Shown one piece after another: positions 18,954-27,034 of a DNA stretch of 64,000 nucleotides. Each line of letters opens with the position of its first letter. The stretch's first letter is position 1. This DNA comes from Desmonostoc muscorum LEGE 12446 (GTDB taxonomy: Bacteria > Cyanobacteriota > Cyanobacteriia > Cyanobacteriales > Nostocaceae), in the NCBI RefSeq assembly GCF_015207005.2, contig NZ_JADEXS020000001.1, positions 2,666,001-2,730,000 of the forward strand, written 5' to 3'. Position numbers and translations under genes: made by a program. The notes beneath the pieces are model-generated. The model was not told the origin of the DNA, searched no databases, and saw only the letters and a list, made by a program, of their open reading frames with translations.

Positions 18954-19674
18954 AAATGTAACTGTGAGCTTTGATGGTTTTAAAGCTTTAAATCAACTAA
19001 ATTTTAGCATGGATGTGGGTGAGTTACGAGTAGTAATTGGGCCAAATGGTGCGGGAAAGACAACATTTTTAGATGTAATTACCGGGAAAGTAAAACCAAC
19101 TATTGGGCAAGTTCTATTCAAAGGTAAAAACCTGCGTTCTTTTTCTGAACATCAAATTGCGCGGTTGGGAATTGGGCGCAAATTCCAAACACCAAGAGTT
19201 TACCTGAATTTGACACCCCGTGAAAATTTAGAAATTACCAGCAACCGCAATAAAAATGTATTTTCTACTTTGTTTGGCAGTTCTGGTGCAACTGAAAAGA
19301 ATAATATTAAAGGTTTGTTAGAAACCATCGGTTTAACTCCCAAAGCAGACATTCCCTCAGCTTTACTTTCTCATGGAGAAAAGCAACGTTTAGAAATTGG
19401 GATGTTAGTAGCACAGTCGCCTGATTTATTACTCGTTGATGAACCGGTTGCCGGTTTAACAGATGAGGAAACCTACAATATTGGCGAATTACTTTTAGCT
19501 TTAGCCCAGAGTCATTCAATATTAGTCATTGAACACGATATGGAATTCGTGCGTCAAATTGCCAGGAAAGTCACAGTACTGCATGAAGGTTCGGTGCTAT
19601 GCGAAGGGAATTTTGAGGAAGTGCAAAATGACTCCCGCGTGATTGAAGTATATTTAGGAAAACAGGAAGAATGA
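18928..19674 (+). CDS. urtD: Urea ABC transporter ATP-binding protein UrtD
   Basis: This ABC ATPase of 248 residues has Walker A GPNGAGKTTFLD, the signature LSHGEKQRLEIG, Walker B LLLVDEP and the switch His in ILVIEHDMEFV. It is of the LivG type and pairs with UrtE to power the UrtBC channel. The ATG lies inside the 3' end of urtC (26-nt overlap), so the two are translationally coupled. In most cyanobacteria urtE follows directly; here 1.9 kb of unrelated sequence separates them. Confidence 0.95.
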   Translation: MNAKILETENVTVSFDGFKALNQLNFSMDVGELRVVIGPNGAGKTTFLDVITGKVKPTIGQVLFKGKNLRSFSEHQIARLGIGRKFQTPRVYLNLTPRENLEITSNRNKNVFSTLFGSSGATEKNNIKGLLETIGLTPKADIPSALLSHGEKQRLEIGMLVAQSPDLLLVDEPVAGLTDEETYNIGELLLALAQSHSILVIEHDMEFVRQIARKVTVLHEGSVLCEGNFEEVQNDSRVIEVYLGKQEE

Positions 19675-19694
19675 ACTGGGGACTGGGGATTAGG

Positions 19695-19783
19695 CAATAC
19701 GGTTCGGTTAAGGCACCAGACGCGATAAATCGCGTCTTTGTGATTTAGAATTTTCATCAAAAAGCCCTAACCGAACCGTATTG
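19695..19783. repeat. Inverted-repeat element (MITE-like)
   Basis: CAATACGGTTCGGTTA at 19695-19710 is exactly mirrored at 19768-19783. Between them lies a second hairpin, AGACGCGAT-AA-ATCGCGTCT. The 89-bp nested structure is typical of small non-autonomous elements of Nostoc-type genomes. It could also end urtD transcription. Confidence 0.65.
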
Positions 19784-20062
19784 GGGGATTAGGGACTGGG
19801 GACTGGGAGGATTATGGACGAATGGCACTAAGTTAAGGGTTGAGACTGACGCGGAGAGTGGGAGACGCTCTTACGCGGAGATATTTTTGAATGAGTTTTC
19901 CCCGTGTCCCCGCGTCGGCTTATCTTAGTGCCATTCGATTATGGACAAAGCGATCGCACTTTCTATTTACCTGGCAATTCTAGTCGATTTGCACTATTAA
20001 ACACCTGTTCTACTGTTAGCGCCCAATCAGCAATTACCACTGATTCCATGCAAGTTGCACCT

Positions 20063-20138
20063 GTAATCGCTACAGACTTGAGAGTAATCGTTACAGACTT
20101 GAGAGTAACCGTTACAGACTTGGGAGTAGTCGCTACAG
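20063..20138. repeat. 21-bp tandem repeat, 3.6 copies
   Basis: Units begin at 20063, 20084, 20105 and 20126 (partial), each close to GTAATCGTTACAGACTTGAG. Neighbouring units differ by one to three bases. The period is a multiple of three, so translation gives a seven-residue repeat, but no real gene is supported. Confidence 0.75.
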
Positions 20139-20175
20139 TATTCTTATTTAACGCCGATTTGCTACTATCAAAGCA

Positions 20176-20532
20176 ATGAATTTGAAGGCGCTCATGACAC
20201 TAGCGATTATGGCTGAACCTGCTCCTCTGAGATCTAATAAAGATGGTGTAGTTCTCGTGGGAAGCACTCGTGTAACATTGGATACTGTGGCTGCTATTTT
20301 TAAGCAAGGCGCGACAGCAGAGGAAATTGTTTATCGCTATCCATCGCTGAATCTGGCCGATGTTTACGCCACAATCGCCTTCTACCTCAATCACCAGGCA
20401 GAAGTAGAAGCTTACTTGCAACAGCGACAGCAACAATCACAAGAGATTCGGGCAATGAATCAAGCGAGATTTGATCCACAAGGCTTGCGCGATCGGCTGC
20501 TTGCGCGCAAAACAGCGCCAGAAGCATGTTAA
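20176..20532 (+). CDS. DUF433 protein (antitoxin-like)
   Basis: This 118-residue protein carries a DUF433 core: LRSNKDGVVLVGSTRVTLDTV, then IFKQGATAEEIVYRYPSLNLADVYATIAFYL split over residues ~38-72. The C-terminal helix is charged (EAYLQQRQQQSQEIRAMNQA). DUF433 proteins resemble VapB-type winged-helix antitoxins and are regularly encoded next to DUF5615 PIN-like proteins, as here, with a 7-nt overlap. A related pair is at 31584-32143. Alternative starts at 20194 or 20209 would shorten it slightly. Confidence 0.82.
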   Translation: MNLKALMTLAIMAEPAPLRSNKDGVVLVGSTRVTLDTVAAIFKQGATAEEIVYRYPSLNLADVYATIAFYLNHQAEVEAYLQQRQQQSQEIRAMNQARFDPQGLRDRLLARKTAPEAC

Positions 20533-20876
20533 AATTACCAGCTGATCAAAACTTTGATAATACGGTTGTTAGAGGAATATTCCGCCGTAACTCAGAAATC
20601 GACATCGTTCGTGTGCAAGATGTTCGATTGTCAGGCAAGGACGATCCAACTATCCAGGAATGGGCAGCCCAAGAAGAGCGCATCCTGCTTACCCATGATG
20701 TTTCTACAATCACTCGCTATGCATATGATCGAGTTAGGCAAGGGCAGAAAATGCCGGGAGTTATCGAAGTCAGCCCAGATGCACCAGTTGGGCGGGTCAT
20801 TGAAGATATTCTTGTGCTTGTAGAGTGTAGTCAAGAGGGAGAGCTAGAAGGTCAAGTTCAGTATCTCCCGTGGTGA
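20526..20876 (+). CDS. DUF5615 PIN-like protein (toxin-like)
   Basis: This 116-residue PIN-fold-like protein begins MLKLPADQNFDN, where DQN corresponds to the DEN nuclease-site motif of the family. It continues with DVRLSGKDDPTIQEWAAQE, ILLTHDVSTI (second acidic position) and MPGVIEVSP. The start overlaps the DUF433 gene by 7 nt, so the two are cotranslated. Such pairs are thought to be toxin-antitoxin-like modules, with the PIN-like partner the likely RNase; activity is not proven for this family as far as I know. Confidence 0.82.
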   Translation: MLKLPADQNFDNTVVRGIFRRNSEIDIVRVQDVRLSGKDDPTIQEWAAQEERILLTHDVSTITRYAYDRVRQGQKMPGVIEVSPDAPVGRVIEDILVLVECSQEGELEGQVQYLPW

Positions 20877-20919
20877 ATCTGATTATATAGACATAAAGCC
20901 CGCTCCCAAAGTGACAAGT

Positions 20920-21534
20920 ATGACTCAAACCCTACCCAAGTTAGTAACCTTTGAACAATTTATCGAGTGGTACCCCTCAAACGGGGCGCGATATGAACTA
21001 CATAAAGGAGTCATTGTAGAAATGCCACCCCCAACTGGTGAACACGAAAATGTTGTTGGATTTTTGGCGGCACAAATAACCTTCCAGTTCTTGCAAATGG
21101 GACTTCCGTTTCGCATCCCCAAAACTGCCTTTGTCAAAATTCAGAGCAATAACTCAACCTATTCTCCTGACATTTTGCTATTAAATCATGACAATCTCGT
21201 GAATGAACCTCTGTGGAGCAAGCAATCTACTGTTATTCAAGCTGCATCTATCCCACTAGCTGTTGAAGTTGTTAGTAGCAACTGGCGAGACGACTACTAT
21301 GACAAGTTCAGGGATTACGAAGAGATGGAGATTCCTGAGTATTGGATTGTAGATTATGCTGCGATCGGTGGCAAAAGATTTACTGGTAATCCTAAACAAA
21401 AAACCATTACAATTTGCGAATTAGTTGATGGAGATTATCAAATGACTGTGTTTAGGGAAAATAATTTTATTACATCGCCTTTATTCCCCCAACTCAACTT
21501 GACAGCACAGCAAATTTTTGATTCTGCTTTGTAA
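20920..21534 (+). CDS. Uma2-family putative endonuclease
   Basis: This 204-residue protein belongs to the Uma2 (DUF820) family with a PD-(D/E)XK nuclease-like fold, much expanded in cyanobacteria. Motifs are SPDILLLNHDNL (active-site Asp), LAVEVVSSNWRDDYYDKF (E-V-V-S core) and EIPEYWIVDYAA. I use the ATG at 20920; a GTG nine bases upstream is also in frame. It follows the DUF433/DUF5615 pair by 43 bp and precedes urtE by 31 bp, so it appears to have come in with the pair between urtD and urtE. The biological role of Uma2 proteins is unclear. Confidence 0.88.
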   Translation: MTQTLPKLVTFEQFIEWYPSNGARYELHKGVIVEMPPPTGEHENVVGFLAAQITFQFLQMGLPFRIPKTAFVKIQSNNSTYSPDILLLNHDNLVNEPLWSKQSTVIQAASIPLAVEVVSSNWRDDYYDKFRDYEEMEIPEYWIVDYAAIGGKRFTGNPKQKTITICELVDGDYQMTVFRENNFITSPLFPQLNLTAQQIFDSAL

Positions 21535-21565
21535 GTTTCGGTTTAAATACAAACTGAATTTTATT

Positions 21566-22264
21566 ATGCTAAAAATCTCTAACCTCAACGTTTACTACGG
21601 CGAAAGCCACATTCTCCGCAACGTAGATTTAACCGTACCATCCGGGCAAATGGTCTGCCTAATCGGACGCAATGGCGTAGGAAAAACCACCCTACTCAAA
21701 ACCATCATGGGATTACTCAAACCCCGCAGCGGTACAATTAATTTAGCTGAACAATTAATCAACTCCAAATCTCCAGACCAAAGAGCCAAGTTAGGAATTG
21801 GTTATGTTCCCCAAGGACGAGAAATTATCCCCCGTTTAACAGTCAAAGAAAATCTGCTGCTGGGGTTAGAAGCCAGACGCAAACCAGTCAAAAAAGCAGA
21901 AATTCCCGAAGAAATTTTTAGCTTATTTCCGGTGTTAAAAACCATGCTTTCACGGATGGGTGGTGATTTGAGTGGGGGACAGCAGCAACAACTGGCGATC
22001 GCTCGTGCTTTAATGGGAGAACCTCAGCTACTTGTCTTAGACGAACCCACTGAAGGTATTCAACCCTCCATCATCCTAGAAATTGAAGCCGCAGTCCGTG
22101 GCATCGTCAAAACCACAGGCATTTCTGTATTATTAGTAGAGCAACATTTACACTTTGTCCGTCAAGCTGATTACTATTACGCCATGCAAAAAGGCGGTAT
22201 AGTCGCCTCCGGTTCCACCGACGAACTCAGTCAAGATGTGATTCAACGTTTTTTAGCGGTTTAG
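21566..22264 (+). CDS. urtE: Urea ABC transporter ATP-binding protein UrtE
   Basis: This LivF-type ABC ATPase of 232 residues starts at the ATG at 21566, where the ABC domain begins (MLKISNLNVYYGESHILRNV); a longer frame from 21518 encodes no family sequence. It has Walker A GRNGVGKTTLLK, the signature LSGGQQQQLAIARAL, and Walker B LLVLDEPTEGIQPS, a form typical of UrtE. It should pair with UrtD. It is separated from urtD by the module at 19675-21534, so its expression may rely on read-through or a new promoter. Confidence 0.95.
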   Translation: MLKISNLNVYYGESHILRNVDLTVPSGQMVCLIGRNGVGKTTLLKTIMGLLKPRSGTINLAEQLINSKSPDQRAKLGIGYVPQGREIIPRLTVKENLLLGLEARRKPVKKAEIPEEIFSLFPVLKTMLSRMGGDLSGGQQQQLAIARALMGEPQLLVLDEPTEGIQPSIILEIEAAVRGIVKTTGISVLLVEQHLHFVRQADYYYAMQKGGIVASGSTDELSQDVIQRFLAV

Positions 22265-22371
22265 CAAGAATTCAGAAGTCAGAATGGGCTTCTCTACGAG
22301 ACGCTACGCGTAGCTTGCTTCCACGAAGTGGTACGCCCCGCTGCGCTAACAGAATTCAGAATTAGAGAGTA
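22265..22371. repeat. Dispersed repeat sequence after urtE
   Basis: The spacer consists of AGAATTCAGAAGTCAGAATGGG and CGAGACGCTACGCGTAGC-type palindromic repeats, also seen near 11015-11055 and 52680-52735. No gene is present. Confidence 0.55.
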
Positions 22372-23145
22372 TTACGCCTTACCAGAAACTCTAAAGATTG
22401 CTGAATTTTCAAGTTTAAATTCTTCTTTAATTTCTGATTTTTTTAGCTCAATTGTATCGGAAGCAATCAAATCTGCTGCTTCTTCTAAAAGTTCATGTTG
22501 TTCTTTTTGAATAGCTTCTAAACGATTAGAAATTTCTGCCAATCTTAGTTGCTTATTTGTTGGCAAATTTTCAGCTAATAAAACTGGCAGATTATCAGTT
22601 TTTTTGGTATTGTTAATTCGTTGTGCAGCAAAACTACCAACTTGAGTTAAAGAAAAAAAGCTAACTTGAACTAAAGCCTGAAGTAACTTTACTGGAAATT
22701 GGAGTATTGACCAACTAGCTGTTTCGATAACGCGAACAATTGCTTTGATAATACTCCAAAGTAGAGCAAGGGCAAAAATCAGAATTACAACACTAATAAT
22801 CGGATGATTAGCTGCCCAACTGACTATTTGAATTAACCGCAAAATTACAGTATGTTGTATCAGCCAATCATGAAAAGAAGAACTAATTGCTGTTTCAACT
22901 GCTCCCGATGTGGTCTTTTTCAACTGTTCAGCCGTTTGCCAAGTTTGTTCTAAACTTGTCGTCACCGTATCAATTGCTGTATTGGTCGTTGTCGTCGCTT
23001 TTGCTTTTAAAGACTCGCCAACTTGTTGCATTGAATCAGTTAGAGAGCTAACATTTTCGCCGACAAAATTTTTGGCATTTTGCAAGCGTTGTAAAACTTC
23101 CTGAGGCAAATAGATGTCTAATTGGGCTATCATAACAAATTTCAC
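22372..23145 (-). CDS. Membrane protein with coiled coil, unknown function
   Basis: I do not recognise this 257-residue protein. The N-terminal third is a polar, helix-rich stretch (NAKNFVGENVSSLTDSMQQV, Thr-rich ATTTTNTAIDTVTTSL). The middle has hydrophobic segments (HPIISVVILIFALALLWSII and neighbouring ones, ~115-175), and the C-terminal third is a charged coiled coil (RLAEISNRLEAIQKEQHELL). The GTG start overlaps the P450 stop (GTGA), so it is probably coupled to the P450; an ATG at 23133 is an alternative start. The context suggests a partner of the P450 or simple cotranscription. Confidence 0.75.
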   Translation of the reverse strand: MKFVMIAQLDIYLPQEVLQRLQNAKNFVGENVSSLTDSMQQVGESLKAKATTTTNTAIDTVTTSLEQTWQTAEQLKKTTSGAVETAISSSFHDWLIQHTVILRLIQIVSWAANHPIISVVILIFALALLWSIIKAIVRVIETASWSILQFPVKLLQALVQVSFFSLTQVGSFAAQRINNTKKTDNLPVLLAENLPTNKQLRLAEISNRLEAIQKEQHELLEEAADLIASDTIELKKSEIKEEFKLENSAIFRVSGKA

Positions 23146-24455
23146 CGCCGTTGAAATCGAACTCGCAACCCATCTTTCGGGTGATTTGTGGGCAACTGCA
23201 CAGAATCTAAATTTTGGTTAGGCAAGATTTCCCAATGATAGTTCCTCAGAAGATGGGAAGCCACTATTTTCATTTCCATTTTGGCAAAAGCTATACCAAT
23301 ACAAACACGGGGGCCACCACCGAAACCAACTAAACTAAAAGGATATTTTTTGTGTTCTTGGCGTTGAGGACTGAAACGCTCAGGATCAAAACGTTCTGGC
23401 TGAGAATAAATTTCTTCAATTTGGTGAGTAGTTCTAATTGAATAATATAGCTGCCAACCAGCAGGTACATGAAAACCTTTAAATTCAAAGTCTTTAATTA
23501 CACCTCTAAATCCACCGCCCACAGATTGATACAATCTTTCAACTTCCCACAAAACCTGCTCTAAATAAGGCATTTTTCCTAATTGTTCTAAATCTAAATC
23601 ACCTTTATTTGCAAGTTGTAATTGTTCTTCCCTAGCTTTTTCCAAAACTTCAGGATGACGCGCTAATTCTACACATAACCAAGTCAGCATCGAAGTCGTT
23701 GTTTCATGTCCAGCAAAAAGTAATAGCAGTGCTTGGGCTACGAGTTCCTTTTCACTTAAACTGTTACCATCTTCATCTCTAGCTTGGATTAACAAACTCA
23801 GAGCATCCTTGGTTGGATTTTGTTGGCGTTCTCGGACAATTTGAGTTATCTGCTCTAAAACTTGATTACGAGCCGCTAAAGCTTTCCCAAATGTTGTAAA
23901 TGGTAAAGGCAAGGTATTAATTGCAAACAGTCCATTGGTCAAATTTGCAAACAACTTGCTCAGGCGCACACCTTCGGCGCCGGGAGGCGTACCCAATAAT
24001 AATTGACTAGCAATATCAAAAGTAAGTTGTTTAAACTCTTGAAACCAGGTAAACTCCTGCTGCTTCTCCCACTTTTGTAAATAACTACGTGTAATATCTT
24101 CCATAGTGGCGACATAGTTCGCCAATGCAGGGCCATGCAACGCCGGCATCATCAAGCGGCGATTTCTGCGATGTTCTTCTCCATCTTGCAAAAACAGCGA
24201 TTCACCCAGCAATATTTTGAAATTAGCAGGCCATCCCTCGCGCCAAGAAAAATTCTCCATATGGCTTGACAAAACGAACTCTAACGCCTCTGGCCCCACC
24301 ATCACCACAGTTGGTCTACCAAGAATATGAGTTTTGAAGATAGACCCATACTGGCGATAGCGCTTTTTGCCAAAATCGGGGTCAAGAACAAAGGAAAGTG
24401 TTTCACCTAATACAGGTAGACCAAAGCTTCCAGGAGGAATTTGATTACTTTTCAT
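23142..24455 (-). CDS. Cytochrome P450, CYP120-like
   Basis: This 437-residue soluble P450 carries the haem-binding loop FGGGPRVCIGIAFAKMEMK with Cys385, the I-helix oxygen-binding motif AGHETTTSML and a K-helix ExxR (EVERLYQ). The N-terminus (IPPGSFGLPVLGETLSFVLD) matches cyanobacterial CYP120 enzymes; the Synechocystis CYP120A1 hydroxylates retinoids. No ferredoxin or reductase gene is adjacent. It is the first gene of a two-gene unit with the overlapping membrane protein. A retinoid or apocarotenoid substrate is inferred from family only. Confidence 0.92.
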   Translation of the reverse strand: MKSNQIPPGSFGLPVLGETLSFVLDPDFGKKRYRQYGSIFKTHILGRPTVVMVGPEALEFVLSSHMENFSWREGWPANFKILLGESLFLQDGEEHRRNRRLMMPALHGPALANYVATMEDITRSYLQKWEKQQEFTWFQEFKQLTFDIASQLLLGTPPGAEGVRLSKLFANLTNGLFAINTLPLPFTTFGKALAARNQVLEQITQIVRERQQNPTKDALSLLIQARDEDGNSLSEKELVAQALLLLFAGHETTTSMLTWLCVELARHPEVLEKAREEQLQLANKGDLDLEQLGKMPYLEQVLWEVERLYQSVGGGFRGVIKDFEFKGFHVPAGWQLYYSIRTTHQIEEIYSQPERFDPERFSPQRQEHKKYPFSLVGFGGGPRVCIGIAFAKMEMKIVASHLLRNYHWEILPNQNLDSVQLPTNHPKDGLRVRFQRR

Positions 24456-25056
24456 ATGTTAACTTAACTACCTTGTTACAAAAATTACTAAGATATCATC
24501 TTAAGGCAAGCAAATTCACCAATCACAGTCAACCCCTTTTTAAACATCCTCTTAGGAGGATTGAGAAATGCTATAGATATATTTCTCTTTTGATTTTTGA
24601 AATTATTTGCCTAGCCGGGGAGTAGGCAATCAGCCTTTTCGAGGTGTATCGAATTTTGTCAAAAATCAAATCGTAGTCCTATATTTATTTGATCGTAGTA
24701 AATTATATCGAAATACGTGCCTAATGAACGCTATAGGTTAGCACTCTTTTATTCCTATGAAAAAATAAAAACATTTTTAGGTTAAGTTCAGGAGTGTAGC
24801 CTGCTTACCGGAGGGTAACCCAACACCAAAATCCTTGCTTTTGTTGGGTTTACCAAAGCCTCAAGCCAGCCTACACCTAAATTCAGCAAACCCTTAAAAA
24901 GATGGCTGATGATTTTTATTTGATGATAGTAATTAATGCCGTGGGAATAAAAAGAACTATATTATAAAAAACAAATACACCTGACTATGCTTGCTATTTA
25001 GTCGGACAATGGACAACCATAGCCGGAGCTGAACAAAAACGTGTAGGTAATCTTTT

Positions 25057-25192
25057 CTAGCCCTTTCAAGGTGGTGAAATTTGGAACGAAGATTGGTTAT
25101 TTCAATCTTCAAAAAGCCCAAAATGTGAGCGGATGATTCAAAATCCTAGCACTGAAACAACGTCTGTTCGTTGGTCACCTTGAAAGGGCTAG
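25057..25192. mobile_element. 136-bp inverted-repeat element, MITE-like
   Basis: CTAGCCCTTTCAAGGTG (25057-25073) is exactly inverted at 25176-25192. Inside is a further hairpin, GAAGATTG/CAATCTTC. The size, perfect terminal repeats and lack of a transposase suggest a non-autonomous element or the fused ends of an IS. Confidence 0.6.
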
Positions 25193-25247
25193 TCCTATAT
25201 AGGTTGGGTTTCGTTTCTCAACCCAACATTTTCATATCAGTCCTCAA

Positions 25248-25289
25248 TTTCATGCCAATTTCATTTTGAGATGAAAGACTAGGTATGAG
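25248..25289 (+). promoter_or_regulatory. Direct repeat TTTCAT-N5-TTTCAT and -10 element of the efflux operon
   Basis: TTTCAT at 25248-25253 and 25259-25264 repeat with an 11-bp period, one helical turn, as OmpR-family regulators bind; a third TTTCAT is at 25230-25235. A -10-like TATGAG lies at 25284-25289, 19 nt after the second repeat, so a bound activator would replace a -35 element. From memory this matches the motif described for the copper regulator CopR of Synechocystis; that needs checking. An OmpR-type regulator is encoded in the same operon. Confidence 0.55.
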
Positions 25290-25307
25290 GTGCAGAAAAA
25301 TCCCCCA

Positions 25308-25327
25308 AAACAAAGCTAGCTTTGTTT
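25308..25327. promoter_or_regulatory. 20-bp perfect palindrome upstream of the efflux operon
   Basis: AAACAAAGCTAGCTTTGTTT is fully self-complementary and lies 56 bp before the ATG of the adaptor gene, within the likely leader. It could be an operator or an RNA hairpin. Confidence 0.4.
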
Positions 25328-25382
25328 ATCAAAGATTCCGATCGCAGTTTTTTGCACCCATACTTCAGATTTTCTCATCACA

Positions 25383-27032
25383 ATGCCCAACTCTCTGCGT
25401 TTCCACCCAATTGTAACCATGCGTTATGTTTCTGGTACACTTGTCGGTTTACTGTTATTGGCAAATCCCGTACTAGTTTTAGCCCACGCCGGACACGGAA
25501 ATGAATTTCATCAAGAAGGTGAAGCCACCCCAGCAACTGCTTCTATTCAAGTTGACAGTCAAACTGCCCAAAGGTTAGGAATTAAAGTTGAGCCAGTTAA
25601 AAGTCAGCGTTTAGCTGTGGGTATAAAAACCACGGGACAGATTGAAACTTTACCTAGCAAGCAAGTAGAAGTAACCACACCGATTGCAGGCGCGAAGGTG
25701 ATTGAGTTATTGGTGGAACCTGGTGCATTAGTTAAACAAGGTCAACCCGTGGCTGTGGTATCTAGTCCTGATTTGGTAGAACTGCGGGTTAACTCCCAAG
25801 AAAAACTAGCTCAAGGTCAGGCTGATTTACAACAAGCTTTAGCTGATTTAAGATTAGCGCAACAAAACCGCGATCGCTATCAACAAATTACCACAGCAGA
25901 AATCGCCCAAGCCGAAAGTCAAGTGGCATTTTTTCAAGAGAAGTATGACAAGGATCGAGAATTAGTTACTCAAGGTGCTTTACCACGGCGTAATGGCCTC
26001 GAATCGCAAACCCAACTAGCAGAAGCTAAAGCCAACCTTGCTAAAGCCAATAGTCGCCGAGAGGTGATTGAGGCTGAAAATCAACTTAAACGCGCTCAGG
26101 CATCTGTTGATGTCGCCAAATCTCGAATCAATCTCAGTAACAGCACGTATGAAACTCGGCTGCAACAACTAGGAATCCGGGGCAATGCCAAAGGACTGGT
26201 GACAGTAACATCTCCCATTTCTGGGAAGGTGGCAGATCGGGAAGTGACTCTTGGTCAAAGCTTTCAAGATGCAGGTGGTAAGCTGATGACGATTGTTAAT
26301 GACAATCAGGTTTTTGCCACAGCGAATATATATGAAAAAGATTTAGACAAAGTTAAAACAGGACAACGGGTTAACGTCAAAGTTGCTTCTGTCCCCAATC
26401 GTATTTTTACGGGACGAATTGCGGTAATTAATTCTGTAGTAGCAGGTGATACGCGGGTTGTACCTGTGAAAGCCGAAATAAATAACCCTGGTGGTGTACT
26501 AAAACCAGGAATGTTTGCAGAGTTGGAAGTTTTGACAAATCAAACATCATCAGATGTACTGATTATTCCCAGTGCGGCTGTAGTTGAAGTTAATAATAAA
26601 AAAGTTGTCTACATCCAAAATGGCAATAGTTATCAACCAGTTGAAATTATATTAGGTCAAACCTCTGGAGACATGGTTGAGGTAAAAACTGGTTTATTCA
26701 ATGGAGATATGATTGTCACCCAACGCGCACCGCAACTTTACGCCCAATCTCTGCGGGGTGACACCAAGAAAAAAGCAGACGAACATACCGAAACTGCTGT
26801 ACAAACAACAGAGACTAAAATACCCTGGTGGATTGCAGCCGGGGGAGGAACAGTACTAGTTACTATCGCTTTTATGGCAGGTAATTTCTGGGCTAGTCGT
26901 CATGGCAAATATCAATATCAATTAGCCACAGAAAGCTACCTTACAGAAGAACCTCTAAACGATGCTGCATCAGAATTCAATGATAACCATCGTGGGGCGA
27001 GTCAAGATTCAGAAATTAAGATTGAGAAATAA
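25383..27032 (+). CDS. RND efflux periplasmic adaptor (CusB/CzcB type)
   Basis: This 549-residue membrane-fusion protein has a signal peptide ending near LVLAHA, followed directly by a His-rich segment (HAGHGNEFHQEGE) that could bind metal. It has the lipoyl-like half motifs IAGAKVIELLVEPGALVKQG and TSPISGKVADREVTLGQ, a coiled-coil hairpin between them (~140-230) and beta-barrel domains up to ~445. Unusually, a C-terminal transmembrane segment (IPWWIAAGGGTVLVTIAFMA, ~483-502) and a short acidic tail follow. It is two bases from the RND pump gene. It should join the inner-membrane pump to a TolC-like outer-membrane channel. A second ATG at 25419 is possible. Confidence 0.92.
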   Translation: MPNSLRFHPIVTMRYVSGTLVGLLLLANPVLVLAHAGHGNEFHQEGEATPATASIQVDSQTAQRLGIKVEPVKSQRLAVGIKTTGQIETLPSKQVEVTTPIAGAKVIELLVEPGALVKQGQPVAVVSSPDLVELRVNSQEKLAQGQADLQQALADLRLAQQNRDRYQQITTAEIAQAESQVAFFQEKYDKDRELVTQGALPRRNGLESQTQLAEAKANLAKANSRREVIEAENQLKRAQASVDVAKSRINLSNSTYETRLQQLGIRGNAKGLVTVTSPISGKVADREVTLGQSFQDAGGKLMTIVNDNQVFATANIYEKDLDKVKTGQRVNVKVASVPNRIFTGRIAVINSVVAGDTRVVPVKAEINNPGGVLKPGMFAELEVLTNQTSSDVLIIPSAAVVEVNNKKVVYIQNGNSYQPVEIILGQTSGDMVEVKTGLFNGDMIVTQRAPQLYAQSLRGDTKKKADEHTETAVQTTETKIPWWIAAGGGTVLVTIAFMAGNFWASRHGKYQYQLATESYLTEEPLNDAASEFNDNHRGASQDSEIKIEK

Positions 27033-27034
27033 CA

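Larger units (their letters stand above)
19675..20175. other. Non-coding stretch inside the urt operon
   Basis: This ~500-bp stretch contains GGGGACTGGGGACT repeats, the inverted-repeat element at 19695-19783, and 21-bp tandem repeats at 20063-20138. A GTG-initiated frame (19904-20179, 91 codons) runs through the tandem repeats, but it has no ribosome-binding site or recognisable motif and I do not call it a gene. Confidence 0.6.
24456..25382. other. Long intergenic region with several hairpins and an IR element
   Basis: These 927 bp separate the divergent P450 and efflux genes. They contain an imperfect hairpin at 24799-24885 (TGTAGCCTG / CAGCCTACA outside; GGGTAACCCAAC / GTTGGGTTTACC inside), the 136-bp inverted-repeat element at 25057-25192, a GGTTGGGTTTCG...CAACCCAAC hairpin near 25202-25228, and the putative efflux promoter. 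No credible gene was seen. Confidence 0.6.

Noticed and set aside
19904..20179. 91-codon frame with a VTDLRVT repeat
   Set aside because: It starts at GTG without a ribosome-binding site, runs through a 21-bp tandem repeat and shows no family motif; the repeat period explains the open frame.
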